64,000 bases of DNA from Ephydatia muelleri (Eukaryota > Porifera > Demospongiae > Spongillida > Spongillidae). Each line of letters opens with the position of its first letter. Position 1 is the first letter of the stretch. Below the pieces are notes generated by a model. It made no database searches. It worked only from the letters and a program-made list of their open reading frames with translations, and was not told the DNA's origin. The translations under genes and the position numbers were made by a program. Where the stretch lies: NCBI GenBank assembly GCA_013339895.1, contig JABACO010000044.1, positions 187,001 to 251,000 on the forward strand. Direction: 5' to 3'. Of this stretch, positions 1 through 12,100 are shown in pieces.

Positions 1-1
1 C

Positions 2-559
2 GTTGCTGACGCAAATAATCATAGAATTCAAAAATTCAAGGTCATCGGTGGATCGAATGTTGAGTTTCAAACTGTACTATGGCAGGGACAACTTTCTCAG
101 CCACATGGCTTGTGCACAGATACACAGGGCAATGTCTTTGTTGCTGACTATGGAAACAGCAGAATTCAAGTATTTGATGCAAATTCAAGTTTTGTGCGCA
201 CAATACCTGGTAATGGGTCAGGAAATTCAAGTTTTGCAAACCCAACAGGTGTTACTTTTGATCATGCTGGAAATATTCATATTGCAGCTTATGGAACAGG
301 CTCCATAAAAGTGTTTTCCTCTGAAGGCAAGTATCTCCGAATGTATGGAGACGGGCTTAAACCAAATGCCATAGCCATAGATTCTTGCGGTTATTGCCTT
401 GTTGCAGACAGTGGAACTAATCAGCTGCGCATTTATGATCCTGAAGGAACCTTGATAAACAGTTTGACTGGCCTGAATAATCCAACTGGAATTGCGGTTG
501 ATCAAAATGGGAATCTCTATGTTGCTAACCATGGAAGCAACCATATTCTGCAGTGCTAG
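2..559 (+). CDS. NHL-repeat protein, 3' part (5' end outside window)
   Basis: The open frame runs from the window edge to TAG at 557-559 without an intron. It encodes about 185 residues of NHL beta-propeller blades. Blade cores such as VADYGNSRIQVF, IAIDSCGYCLVADSGTNQLRIY and GIAVDQNGNLYVANHGSNHI recur roughly every 40 residues, about four to five blades. NHL propellers bind RNA or protein and end many TRIM-type E3 ligases and filamin-NHL proteins; the N-terminal domains that would decide the class lie upstream of the window. No RING, B-box or membrane segment is visible here. The gene converges on CFAP53. Family call is confident, specific identity unknown. Confidence 0.85.
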   Translation, partial: VADANNHRIQKFKVIGGSNVEFQTVLWQGQLSQPHGLCTDTQGNVFVADYGNSRIQVFDANSSFVRTIPGNGSGNSSFANPTGVTFDHAGNIHIAAYGTGSIKVFSSEGKYLRMYGDGLKPNAIAIDSCGYCLVADSGTNQLRIYDPEGTLINSLTGLNNPTGIAVDQNGNLYVANHGSNHILQC

Positions 560-1452
560 GAAACGAAACTCAAAGATATTGTATTCATACTGAACACGTG
601 TATTTTAGCTAGCCTTTAATATAGAATTGAACTTGTAGAATTATTGTAGATATTCAATTTAGAGTACTGTATTACAGTTAATTTCTGTATATATCTTGTA
701 CAGTATTAATTTTTTGTGAGACAGGATACGATCAAAGCAAGTGCATGAATGTATTACATGTATAAAAAAGAGTTAGTGAGATTTGTCACATTGGAAGGGG
801 AAGTTTTTATAGTTTTTAATGCAGACCAAATTGTTATCAAACACAATTGATGACATACAAAAGAAAACAATAACTGAGCTGTATAAAATTTTCAGAGTGG
901 TACCGATTTAAAAGGAAACATCATTGTAGTACCAATTTAAATGCAATGCAAATCATGTCATATGGCATCGTTTGTATTCAGCTGCAGCTATATTATGTAC
1001 AAAGTTACATCAGGATATGTTTAGCTGTATTGTAAGTCTGCTATATGGGAGACTCATGTTTGCATGCATGGATGCTTTATTAATGAATGGTATACGTAGT
1101 ATCTGAGTGGTTAAAAGAATCTTTAGCTGTTTTTATTACTGTAATGCATGGCAGCAAAGTTATTGAGTAATTGAAGGTCAAATATTAAATACTTATAGTG
1201 TTTATGTATATGTAACAGTGCAGAATTTTAACTACACTATGATAAGTGTTTATGTTTGATTATATAGCATGGTACGACCAAATGTTTGTAATTCCAAGGT
1301 GGAACTTTCTTGTAGGACAAAGGAAAGAGGAAAGGTGAGGAAGGTGCACCTAAGAGCAAACCTGCCAAATTGAGGTTTCCAGTATAGTAGCACTTGTCTA
1401 GTATAGTACATTACAACCATAAAATCATATACAGTTACATGCACATTACAAG
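560..1452. other. Convergent intergenic spacer
   Basis: This AT-rich stretch lies between the NHL stop and the CFAP53 stop. I see no conserved coding frame. TTTATT near 1132, which reads AATAAA on the minus strand, is a possible distant CFAP53 polyadenylation signal. Nothing else is recognisable. Confidence 0.5.
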
Positions 1453-4292
1453 TCACTGCTTTGAGTGCACATTAGAGGCCCGTTTGGGGTGCATTTTTTT
1501 AGACCATTGTGTTTCCAATGCAGACTGAAATCTTTGTTTATAGAGAATTTCTTCATTTTGGGCCATAGCTAACTCTTGTATGGCACGTTCTGCTTCGGAC
1601 TGTCTTAGATCGTGCTGAAACTTCATTTGTTGTAGTAAGTCCTGTTGGTAGGCTTTCACAGACTAGATTGAAGTGACAGAGCAGTGAACCATAATAATTA
1701 AGCTTCATCATGTACCTTAAGTTTATCCTCCATTGCCTGCTTGTCAAGTATCTCTTGCTCCTTAAGATTTTTTAATAATAAGTCCCTCTCCTCCATGGAA
1801 CGTTTTTTTTCTTCTGCTACAACAGCCACTAATAATTTAGATGACCAAACAATAAAAGCTACTAGTTGTGACAAGGCTCTTTGTAAAGTCAACATATGTC
1901 TGATACAGACTTACTCTTGTTTTCAATTTGCTGTCGCCTTGTGTCAAACACCTGCTTCATTAAGCTTGTACGGGCTTCCTTTTCCTTCCTCCACTGTTCG
2001 AATCTCTTTTCCCACTGTCTGTTCACTTCAGCATTTAGCATTTTTTCGAGCTCCTCATCTCGTTCCTTCTCTACTCTGGTTTGGTCAGCCAAGTATTGTT
2101 TGTACTTGTGGATTTCATCTCGCAGACGATTCTGAAAGGAGAAGTGAGCATGGTTCTTGCAGGTTATAAAAGTAGTGGAAGTAATAGCTATGAATTATGA
2201 AAAAGCCAATTTGGGAAGCACGAAATACAAAATAAAGAGACTTCGCATGAGAAGTTCAAATACTTATTAAATGAGTAAATATAGGTGTGCCAACTTCATG
2301 TGCCATGAACAGGGAACATATATGAGTGGAAAGGGCAACATTACCTTCTTTTCGAGTTCCTCTTTAGCTTCATTGTTGCTCTCAGCTAACATTTGTTCAA
2401 GTATCTTCATATCCATAGCTAGCTCTTCCTGGACATCCTTGGCCTGGTGAGATTAGCAAATGCAGTAAGCATTTTTGAAACAAAACAGCAGTGCTTAAAG
2501 AAGCAAATGCAACATGCATCTTAAGCAGATCATTAATCATGCAATCTTAGGCTAATGCAAGAAAGGTGCATGTAAATAGGCTGGAATTGAGGCTATATAT
2601 ATAGCCGATGCTATGGTACTGCGATTACTGATATAGGACCGACTCCGTCGGTCCCTAGTCAAGTCACTGTGATGGAAAGTAATTTGTTTAATTCAATTGC
2701 AAACCAACCTTTCGTTTCATTTTTAATTTAACAGAGTAATCCAGCATCGCTTTTGTTTCCTCCTGTTTGTGCCTCTTTTCTTCTTGCATTCTCTGTTCTT
2801 CTAATGCTCTAAGTGCAGACTCCTCTTTCTAGTGAAGAAAGTATAATTAGTGATATTGTATAAGGAACTTGCTTACCAATAGTTGTGTTTCCTCATCCTT
2901 CAGCTGTTTCATTAGTCGTTTATGTTGCTCCATGGCTTCACTTTGTAATGTAAGCACCTATTAGAGGGAAGCACATATCACTGATTGGCTCTAAGAACAA
3001 TAGTAACGGTAGACAGAAAAATGTGCCATAGACTGTCATGGTATAGTCCTTTCTGCTTATTTAATTTGACAAGCATCTCTGACTTGTGCTGGCAATTATT
3101 TGTATTGGACTTAGTAGGAGTTTTTATACTTGCCTTTAACATTTCAGCATTACGCTCTATTTGAAGTGCTGCTTCCATTTCTTCTCTTTTGCATTTTGCT
3201 TGCCAATCCTGTTCCCACAGTTCTGCATAAAGCCGTTCCTCTGCATGTGCAATGTTGCACTAGGGAAGTGATCCATTGAATACTTCATTATTTACCTTCC
3301 ACCTCCCTCTGCTTTAGCTCAGCCTTAAGTTTCAGTTGTTGTGCTCTTTCCTTGCATATTTCATCTTGATTCATCTTAGTAATTACGGCTCTCAATTCTT
3401 CACACTGGTCACTGCAATAAAATAATAATAAACATTTAGCCTTTTTATGTGTCGTTAAATACTGCAGTTTTATTTAATAACCTCCATTTTTGTTCCAACT
3501 TCTCCTCAACAAGAGCCAGTCTCTCCTTTTCCCTTGCCTCCTTTAGAACTTTTGCTCTCTCTCGCATTCGCGCCTGTCTTTCCAGAGGCGTTTCTTTCAT
3601 GTTGGACAGTTCTCCAGTGTACATTTCCTCTTCGGCCTTTAAGAGTTCCGAGAGCCTGTATCGGCGTGGTACAAAGCATGCAGTATTATAATGTAAATGA
3701 GAAGTAGAATTAATTTAGTTTCCATACGTGCATGTTTTTACAGTGCGCACCTCACAGTATAATGTATAGTCGGCTTTATTTGTATATGGTGTGCAGCTGC
3801 AGTAAAACTATGCTTCACGTTGATAAGGTTTTAAATACATAAACTACGCAGCCATCCCTGTCAGTAAAGCTTACTTGTCTCGTCTTTCTTCTACGCTAAG
3901 TTGCTGCTGTTTTAGGAGACTTTCTACCCGTCGTTTAATGGTACCCGTCTCGATCTTCTTGTCCGTGCTTTGTTCCCATTTTGTCTGCAAATATGGAGTG
4001 CGCATTCTTAAATGTCCCGCACTGTTATTAACTTGCTAGAATTACCCGAAGGTCGAAGTGTTTGTTGTAGTGGACAATGGTATCTGCTGCATCTCTAAGT
4101 TCCTCTTTCTTTCTTCTTTCGAGTATGAGGAATTCCTTTGGATGTTGCGCAACTGGTTTGGCTCGCTGCGAGGTTGTTAAATAAAGCACCAAGTTCAAGT
4201 GATGTTCAAAACTCACGTACTATAGCAACGGAGTGAGGAGTGGGCCCGGTGATTTCCCGAGTTTGTCTTGACCTTACTAAGCTGACTTCCAT
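1453..4292 (-). CDS. CFAP53: Cilia- and flagella-associated protein 53 (CCDC11), complete, 12 exons
   Basis: CFAP53 is a coiled-coil axonemal protein (a microtubule inner protein with a trichohyalin-plectin-homology region) needed for motile cilia and left-right patterning in vertebrates. Exons in coding order: 4292-4221, 4165-4046, 3984-3875, 3655-3482, 3411-3296, 3240-3134, 2957-2877, 2828-2709, 2443-2345, 2131-1915, 1828-1716, 1662-1453. All phases agree and total 1539 nt, giving 512 aa; human CFAP53 is 514 aa from memory. Diagnostic matches are the N-terminal GPTP motif (residues 16-19) followed by IRAKP, then VEERRDKLSELLKAEEEMY, DQCEELRAV, EERLYAELWEQD and ETQLLKEE. The C-terminus HPKRASN resembles the human HPMRKA end. 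Nearly the whole chain is Glu/Lys/Arg/Gln-rich helix with no membrane segment. The first donor must be ATA|GTACGT to keep frame, although GTGAGT lies 4 nt downstream. The intron after exon 6 uses a GC donor. Confidence 0.93.
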
Positions 4293-4580
4293 CACTTCTA
4301 TTCAATAACAACTTCCATGGCAACCAATCACGTGCGAATACATGTCTCGATCCCAGACCACCACAAAGTATTGTTCTTTGTGGCATAGATACATGTTGCA
4401 GGGTCAGTTACGCGATTGGTACACATGTACGTCGTGTAGATGATATGCGCTGGTGCTGCTGGAAATGGGTGTGTGGTCTGTGTGAATTATGTGAATTCCA
4501 GCTGCTCGGGAATTCTAATACAACATTTCGTCAGAGGGAAAATAGTGAAAGACGTCTGTGCACACAGTACCTCTCATACC

Positions 4581-4863
4581 TCTCCCCTCCCCTCCCCTCC
4601 CCTCCCCTCCCCTCCCCTCCCCTCCCCTCCCCTCCCCTCCCCTCCCCTCCCCTCCCCTCCCCTCCCCTCCCTCCCCTCCCCTCCCCTCCCTCCCCTCCCC
4701 TCCCCTCCCCTCCCCTCCCCTCCCCTCCCCTCCCCTCCCCTCCCCTCCCCTCCCCTCCCCTCCCCTCCCCTCCCCTCCCCTCCCCTCCCCTCCCCTCCCC
4801 TCCCCTCCCCTCCCCTCCCCTCCCCTCCCCTCCCCTCCCCTCCCCTCCCCTCCCCTCCCCTCC
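4581..4863. repeat. (CCCCT)n satellite with GGGGA on the minus strand
   Basis: About 280 bp of near-perfect CCCCT pentamers, with a few CCCT units near 4670-4690. The opposite strand is a run of G4 tracts that could form G-quadruplex or triplex DNA. It starts about 290 bp upstream of the CFAP53 ATG. All Pro/Leu/Ser-rich or Gly/Glu-rich open frames here are products of the repeat. Confidence 0.95.
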
Positions 4864-5193
4864 ATTAACATATGGTGTGTGTGCATGTGTGTGTGCGTGT
4901 GCGTGAGTGTGTGTGCGTGCGTGTGTGTGTGTGCATCTGTGTGTATGCGACGCATACGAAGGTATTAGTTATGATAAAATAAGCCTGCTAGTTTCAATAT
5001 CACACATGACCAGTGGTGCAACCCCACCCCCTATATCAATCGCCGTTTTTCTTTTAAATGGTTAAGAGAGCCCCACCCATCCTGTCACCATACGTAAGCC
5101 TCGAAGTAGGGTCGATTCGGCGAATACTAATCGCCTAACGTAACTAGTAACGTTTAAACATATGGTATAACCAAACATATGGTTCATCTACGG

Positions 5194-5772
5194 CAGGGCC
5201 GCCAAGAGCCAGCCCGGGCCCGGGGCAAATTTTTTTCTCGGGCCCCTAGCCTAATGAATTAATAATACATTAGTGTATAATACTGTTGTTTGCCATTTGT
5301 GTTGTGTACAAAGCAAATTAAAAACATAAACATAAACATACAGTACGCACAAATTATCAATTGAAGGGAGTGCCGACTAGTCTCGTACCCAGACCCACCA
5401 TGACGTAAGTGTTTATCGCTTACATGTAAGCGATAAACACTTACGTCATGGTGGGTCTGGGTACGAGACTAAGTGCCGACAGCAGCCTTGCGCGCTTTTT
5501 TGTTTGCGAAGGTTTCTATTATTTGTGGTGGTAGCTCATTCTTGCCGCTCGTTAAATAGAAAGTGTAAACCAAGACGCTGATTGGTTACAACAGTCTGGG
5601 CCCCGAAACTAATTAGCAACTAAGCCATTCATTATCTACCAGTCCTGAGGGGGCGTGCCTAGTGACTAATAAAGGGCGTGGCTCTAAAGGCCCGGGCCCC
5701 ATTGAGGCCCGGGCCCGGGGATTTTGCCCCCCCTGCCCCCCCCCCCCCCCCCCCCCCCTCTCATTGGGGCTG
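5194..5772. mobile_element. Non-autonomous hAT-like element, 579 bp, with 8-bp target duplication
   Basis: The element starts CAGGGCCGCC and ends GGGGCTG, so its ends are CAG...CTG. It is flanked on both sides by ATCTACGG (5186-5193 and 5773-5780), an 8-bp target-site duplication as made by hAT transposases. Removing the element plus one duplication restores a perfect 28-bp array unit. Subterminal GC-rich blocks (GGCCCGGGCCC type) lie at both ends, but the terminal inverted repeats are imperfect and the right one carries an expanded C tract (about 5739-5758). No transposase frame is present. Confidence 0.75.
5378..5471. mobile_element. 94-bp perfect palindromic element with 9-bp target duplication
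   Basis: Every base from 5378 to 5471 pairs with its mirror position around 5424/5425, checked base by base, with no loop. It is flanked by AGTGCCGAC at 5369-5377 and 5472-5480, a 9-bp direct repeat typical of Mutator-like insertions. It contains TGACGTAA and its mirror TTACGTCA, which resemble CREB/ATF sites. It lies inside the hAT-like element and is therefore younger. Confidence 0.8.
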
Positions 5773-6120
5773 ATCTACGGTATAACCAAACATATGGTTC
5801 AGCTATGGTATAGCCAAACATATGGTTCATCTACGGTATAACCAAACATATGGTTCATCTATGGTATAACCAAACCGGATAGAGGAGCCGGGCTTACCCT
5901 TACCGCAAACCACTTGCATTGATAAGCCGCAGCTGAAAGCATTGACTTGGATAAAGCTAGCCGTTGTTGTAATATCAGTTTTTAAGTTTGACATTTGTCT
6001 CCGATATGGGAGCCATACGGACACTTATTTGTGCACATATACGAATTTTTTACAATTACAATACTATATAAAATAAACTGTTTGTGGGCGTTAACATTTC
6101 AAGCAGAGGAAAAAAAGGTG

Positions 6121-9100
6121 ATGAGCGTGCTGTTGGAACCACTCCTCGAGCCAGGTGAGTGCAAGCCAGGCCTCTATATTGTGGAGTGCTAGATTTCAGA
6201 TCGCCTTCGCAGCACCCGATTCGGAACCGACCGTTCCTTCTTCTAAGTCTCCCGTTACCAAAGAGGATGAGAATGACGATGAAAACCTCGTCGTCGAAGA
6301 GAAGGTACAGATTGAAGAGCCGGCCCAGCCACCTCCCCCTCCCCCTACCATCGAGAAAATCGCCGAAGAAGACAAGCGGCGCCCTCATCCCGTGAAGCGA
6401 GCCCTCTACAAGGTTTTTCCCTTCCTCGAGAAAAGTGGGTTCAGATCGTTTTATGCTTTATAGCTATTGATGTTTGTACCGCTTAACAGGGGAAGATTTG
6501 AGGCGGGTAGCCGCAAACGACCGCACAGGAAATGCAGGGTACAAATATGCTGTAAGTGAAGCCTGTAAAATGCGTTGTCCATTCATGAGCGGTGGTGTGG
6601 TGCCCGGAAGTGAGAACACTTTATTAATGATTAACCTAGCCTCCTTCCCCGCCATTGAGGCACAATAGTACCTTACCTTCATCCCATATACAGTGCATGG
6701 CATGGGCTGGTAGTGAGTGTGTGGCAGCGGATGAACCGTACAGGCACACACTGTATACCGTTTTCAGCGTAGGGCAGGTAGGAGGCTCAGGCCTTTGTAA
6801 AACCCATGTGTCTCCGGCTCCAGCGTAGAGCACAACCAGACACAGCCGCAGTACACACCTCCAGCATGCAGACACATCTCGGTGGCAAGACCCAAAGGGT
6901 TTGCTACTTGATGAGTGGGCGTGAAACTGACTCACGTATTGGCAAGGGGAAGGTGCTAACAGTTCTAGGTGTGCTGTGTGGGCAATTGTACTCAGTTTAT
7001 ACAATTTGTTGATTCTAACCTACAGCAGCCTTACAAGGATATGGTTATGTGATGTCATTGGTTTACATACCACCCACACTACAGCATGCCACTCCACCTC
7101 CAAAAACAGGACACACCACACCTGCACAAATGTTCTCAATATTAAATTGTATGATCTCAGGCCAAATCTGTGACTTTAGCATTTTCTGTTAAATAGTAAC
7201 ATTTGAGCTGTTCCACCTTTGGAGAGAGTGCGACCATTTATTTTTCCACATTCCTTGCCTTCACTATGATACACTCAGATTTCAGTCTAGTTGTATGATG
7301 TCATCAAAACTCCTTACATATGGCTCACATTTGAAACCCATTTGTCAGCTCTGGAGCTCTAGGTTGCAATTGAATTATTGGTTTCACATGCAACACATGG
7401 GGTTTTCAGGTGCAATGAATTGTTCATCATTTCTATAACTTTTATTCAGACAACTAACTCCTGGAATACAATCACTAGACATATGCGCCTGTATCTCAAC
7501 ATATCACAATCATATGATAGCTGTGGAGTGCTATATCATGGCAACAATTCTTCTATTGCAAGCCCTTCTCGATGAGGCCATATATGATCTCTTGTGGAAG
7601 ATTGAAAAGATTTTAGGTGAACCACCACATATAGGTTACTGCACTCACCAACGAAGACATTCTTTCTGTCAGAAAGAAGATTATCTGCAAAAGTGTAATG
7701 GAAAGACAAAAAAATGGAGTGAACAAAACCACAATTAGATGACGAGTTAGAGCAGTATTTTAAAGAGCAGAATCTTGGGTTGAATTTTCTGTCATATAGA
7801 CTGATCTCTCTTTCAGATTATAACCTTCCAGCCACAACTGCACATGTGCACTGCACACATTATAATGAATTTGAAATGCACCTGGCACAAGGAATGGCGT
7901 TGTATATTTAACCATCACTTATCAATGCTAGAGACATCACTCAGCATTCACAATGCCATTGTTCTTTTAACTAATCAATGAAATTGAACTAGTATGGGTT
8001 CTGCTGCATACTTACAAACAAATGTACAAAACACTTACCTGGAACTATATTGGATGTATTCCAATAATCCAATAATCTCTGTGCTCATTACATGGGCGTA
8101 TGCAGACTTAAAGAAATGAGGGTTCTTATAGTCAAGGAGTAGAAAAATATCATTTCACTGTCATGAAGTAGACCAGACCAAATACAATGGCCTGGTCCCC
8201 ATACTACTACAGTTGTGGAGTTTGGGACAAAGCCTCATGATTGACTATATACATGTACATGTGTTTACTCATTGTAACTTCTTGCATGCGATTTCGAGCA
8301 TGAATTGAATGCACAAAAGTTGATATTTTTACATACTATGATAGCTGCTGGAGGATTACGAAGTAATGTCTCTTTCTATTTGTGGATGTGTGCAAGTCAT
8401 GTGAAAAGTATCGATGTTAGTATCATAATATATATTCAATAAACATTGTCCATTTTGTCTCAGCTCTGTCTCATTATGAAGTTGCCCAAGCACACTAACT
8501 AAACGTTCGCATGTGACCAGCAATCTTGAGGAGGGTGTACATGTTAAGAAAAGCTCGCTATCCTTGTAGTACAAAACCTCACTTTGCTTTCTATCCCACC
8601 GCACAATATTAATTGTCTCTACAGCTGCAGGAAAATCTACCATTCTGGATATCACTGCTTTCCTCCTCTTGTTATCCCATGGCCATGTACACATTGAAAG
8701 GACATCAAAGGCGATTATGTCAATACTACAATCATGCTATGCACAACCCACAACCTTTAAATATATGGATTACTAATTATTTAACAAGGTCAAGGGCACA
8801 AGGAACTGTTTTGGAGAGGCGGTAGGAGGGGGGGGTGGGGTCCTTTGATATAGTTGGACCATTGGACCCCTGCCTGTGCCCATTGGTCACCAACTCATCA
8901 TAGTGCCATAGAAACATATGTTTGGCTGATCACACATAGAAAGGCCTATGCATAGAAATACTGGAGAGTTGTTGGTCTGATAGAGAAATGTTCACTGTGG
9001 CTGTACTAACGGATGGTTTAGTAGTTGACCTTGCGACTAGCACCTGTGATCTCATGCAGTCTGTCGAAGCAGACAAGTAACTGACATACACCTACAGATG

Positions 9101-12100
9101 TGGTGTATACACAACTATTGTTGGCCCTAATACGGCTACTGCATGCCCAAACCAACCTCTCCCTGTTAGAAATGTTTTCCATTTCGTGCATACGCTAGCC
9201 AAGCCCGATTGGGACAAACTACGAATGTAACAGCTTAACATCAGGTCAATGAAATTACAACAAGTACTAGTGTGTATGGGCGACGTTTACAAACGATCTG
9301 GATCGTATGGGTGCATGCATTTGGACTCAACTGGTTGCAGCAAACCTTGTTGCATAGCGCTAGGAGGGGTCATATTTTGGTAGTTGTGTGTGCCTCTGCA
9401 TTGCTAGCTGTGTGTGCTTCTGCATTGCTAGCTGTGTGTGACTCTGTATTGCTAGCTGTGTGTGCCTCTGTATTGCTAGTTGAATGTGCTTCAGTGCATT
9501 GCAAGGTATGCGTCCTTTCCTTCGGTAGTGGTGTGTGCCTTTGCATTGCAATTTCATGTGTGCCTCTGCATTGCTAGTTATGTGTGGCTTTGCATTCCTA
9601 CAGTAGTTGTGTGTGGCTCTGGTGTCACTGCATTGGTTGTTGTTATATCCAGAATCAGCCAAGTAGTTGGAAGGTTTAACTTATGCAAAGGCTAAGAATG
9701 CTCCATACAGGCTTGAATGACCCCCTGCATGTCACAAGCAGGCTAGCACAACATTGGTCTGACCTTCTGAATAACAATGCTACATGTCTCCCCCCCCCCC
9801 ACCCCCACCCCTCACACATGACTAGCAATACAGAGGCACACATGCATATCTAGCAATGCAGAGGCACACACAACAGCAATGCAGAGGGACACAAAATAGC
9901 AACGTGGGGCACACGTATCTACTGTTACACACAGGCCATTATAAATAACCTCGCCTGTTGTTAACTAGTTCTCTAAAAGACCTGTGCATTAATCAGAAAA
10001 AGTTGCAACATAGTTGCATGTTGTGAAAGTCCAATGAGATTGACTGTTTCTGGTGCAAAATGTATTTCATACAAACTTAGATATTTTTCCATTAGTAATG
10101 AGCATCCACATTCTGAAGTTCTATGATGACAACTGAACTATAGAAGGTTGTCTGCATTTCAGAGGTTCCTAATTTAATAGTTGAATGGGATTAGACATAT
10201 CATGTGTTGTGCAGGAGAGTCACGTGATTATAGGTATGGGTCATGTGATTATAGGTATGGGTCATGTGATTACAGGTATGGGTCATGTGATTACAGGTAT
10301 GGGTCATGTGATTATAGGTATGCATGAGTCATGTGATTACAGGTATGGGTCATGTGATTATAGGTATGGGTCATGTGATTATAGGTATGGGTCATGTGAT
10401 TGTAGGTATGGGTCATGTGATTATAGGTATGGGTCATGTGATTATGGGTATGGGTCATGTGATATGTATTCTGCAGGACAATGTGGTGGTCTCTGCCAAG
10501 TACAACATCTTCACCTTCGTGCCTCTGAACCTCTTTGAGCAATTCATGAGGGTGGCCAACATTTACTTCTTGGTTCTGGTCATTCTGCAGGTTGGTTGCG
10601 CTTACATGTACGTGTGTGTGTGCATGTCCACCTGTGTGTGCACGTGTGTGTGTGCATGCCACCTGTGTGTGCATCCATGTGTATATGTGTGTTTGCGTAT
10701 GTATGCCGTGTGTATCAGTTAAATGGCTATGTAATAGTTGTGTGGTATGGTTAATGAATCATGTTTGAGATCAAACGCCATAGTTTGTGTTGTATTGTGA
10801 TCATTGGATGGATGTAAATGACAAGATGGTGGACTGATTGGTCATGCATATATGACCATGCATGCCAGTGGCTAATATATTGCAAGCAGGTAGGGATGAA
10901 AGAACAAGCATGTAGGGATGAAAGAACAAGCATGTAGGGATGAAAGAACAAGCATGTAGGGATGAAAGAACAAGCCTCGGGGATACTACTGTTCTGCATG
11001 TGGTTGAGTAACTCTGCATCTCTCAGCACATTTCAAATTAATCAACTGAATTGCCTGTGAAATAAAGTGCCTACATTCAATTCACCTGTACTATAGTAGG
11101 TGACCCCAAAGTTTCTTTACTAGAAGCCCATACTCAATTTTCTAATCTAAGTTGACTTAAGAAAATGCACTTATGTAATTCAACATATTGACCCATATTG
11201 TTGTTCTCATAAAATTATAGTCAAGATAAATGGATCATCTATTGCAAGTTTGCAACTGTATTCCGTAAGATACTAAAGTATTTGCGTACAAAAATCGATA
11301 CACTGTACATGAAGTAATTTAATTTGCCTTCCCCTCTTAGAGCATACCACAGATCAGCTCTGTCCCCTACTACACTACTCTGATCCCTCTGATCATAGTC
11401 CTGCTTATTACGGCCATCAAAGACGGCTACGACGACATTGTAAGTTACACTTCACACTATTCCATACAACAGCTACGGAATTGGCATGTATAGATTATAT
11501 TTAGTGACCTTTTCCTACTGTGTGCTCTAATGCAATAGCAGTATGCATCTCTGAGGAGTTAGCTATGAACTGATGCGTACTGCAGAGGAAGTAACTCGTG
11601 TGCATGTACATACATGCACACTGCACAGAGAACACAGCACACGCTTGGCTAATACAAGTGCGCTCTTGTATGATGTATATTTTTATATTGCCTTTAAATA
11701 TATGTCTACCAAAAGGTCTTTATCCACTGTAAATAGTTAATGCCTATAGCATATGTTTGTGTTCATGATGTACATGTACGTGCATGTTTGAATGTTTTCA
11801 TTTGCTGTGCTTTTGGTGCTATATGTGGCACCACCTTAATTGCACGTTTTGATTGCAGAAGAGACACATTAGTGACTATCAAATTAACAACCGTCGTGCA
11901 GCAGTGCTGAGTGGCACAGGGTATGTGATTGTTATGAGAATTAAATGATGTCATAAATACCCTCTTGTGTTTATATTCTGTTTAACCTCGGTGTGGTCTC
12001 ACTGTTTTACTGATGAGCTTAGGTTCTAGCAGTCATTTCCATGGGAGGTGTGGTTAGTAATGTGCATTTATTATGCTATGTCCATATGAGTCAATTAAGA

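Larger units (their letters stand above)
5158..5876. repeat. 28-bp tandem array interrupted by a transposon
   Basis: Units of the type TATGGTTCATCTACGG-TATAACCAAACA occur at about 5158-5193 and again at 5773-5876, roughly four to five copies. The two parts are separated by the hAT-like insertion. Confidence 0.8.
4293..6120. other. Divergent spacer between CFAP53 and ATP8B-like gene 1
   Basis: This 1.8-kb spacer must hold both promoters. It contains the CCCCT satellite, a TG-rich tract (about 4873-4945), a 28-bp tandem array and the nested hAT-like/palindrome insertions listed separately. I found no TATA box or coding frame I would defend. Confidence 0.6.
6552..10476. other. Intron 3 of ATP8B-like gene 1 (3.9 kb)
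   Basis: This is the largest intron of the gene. It carries the 24-bp minisatellite with an inverted partner (about 9387-9890), the 21-bp minisatellite (10219-10461) and an antisense open frame at 8356-8694. I see nothing recognisable in 6552-8350 or 8830-9350. Confidence 0.7.

Noticed and set aside
4217..4220. GTGAGT donor for CFAP53 exon 1
   Set aside because: A better consensus but shifts the frame; the GTACGT site four bases upstream keeps the conserved GPTP...RAKP reading frame.
4440..4968. Overlapping Pro/Leu/Ser-rich and Gly/Glu-rich open frames
   Set aside because: All arise from the CCCCT pentamer repeat; open in several frames with no conserved sequence.
10185..10722. 117-132-codon frames with GHVIIGM repeats
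   Set aside because: 21-bp minisatellite translation running into ATP8B-1 exon 4.
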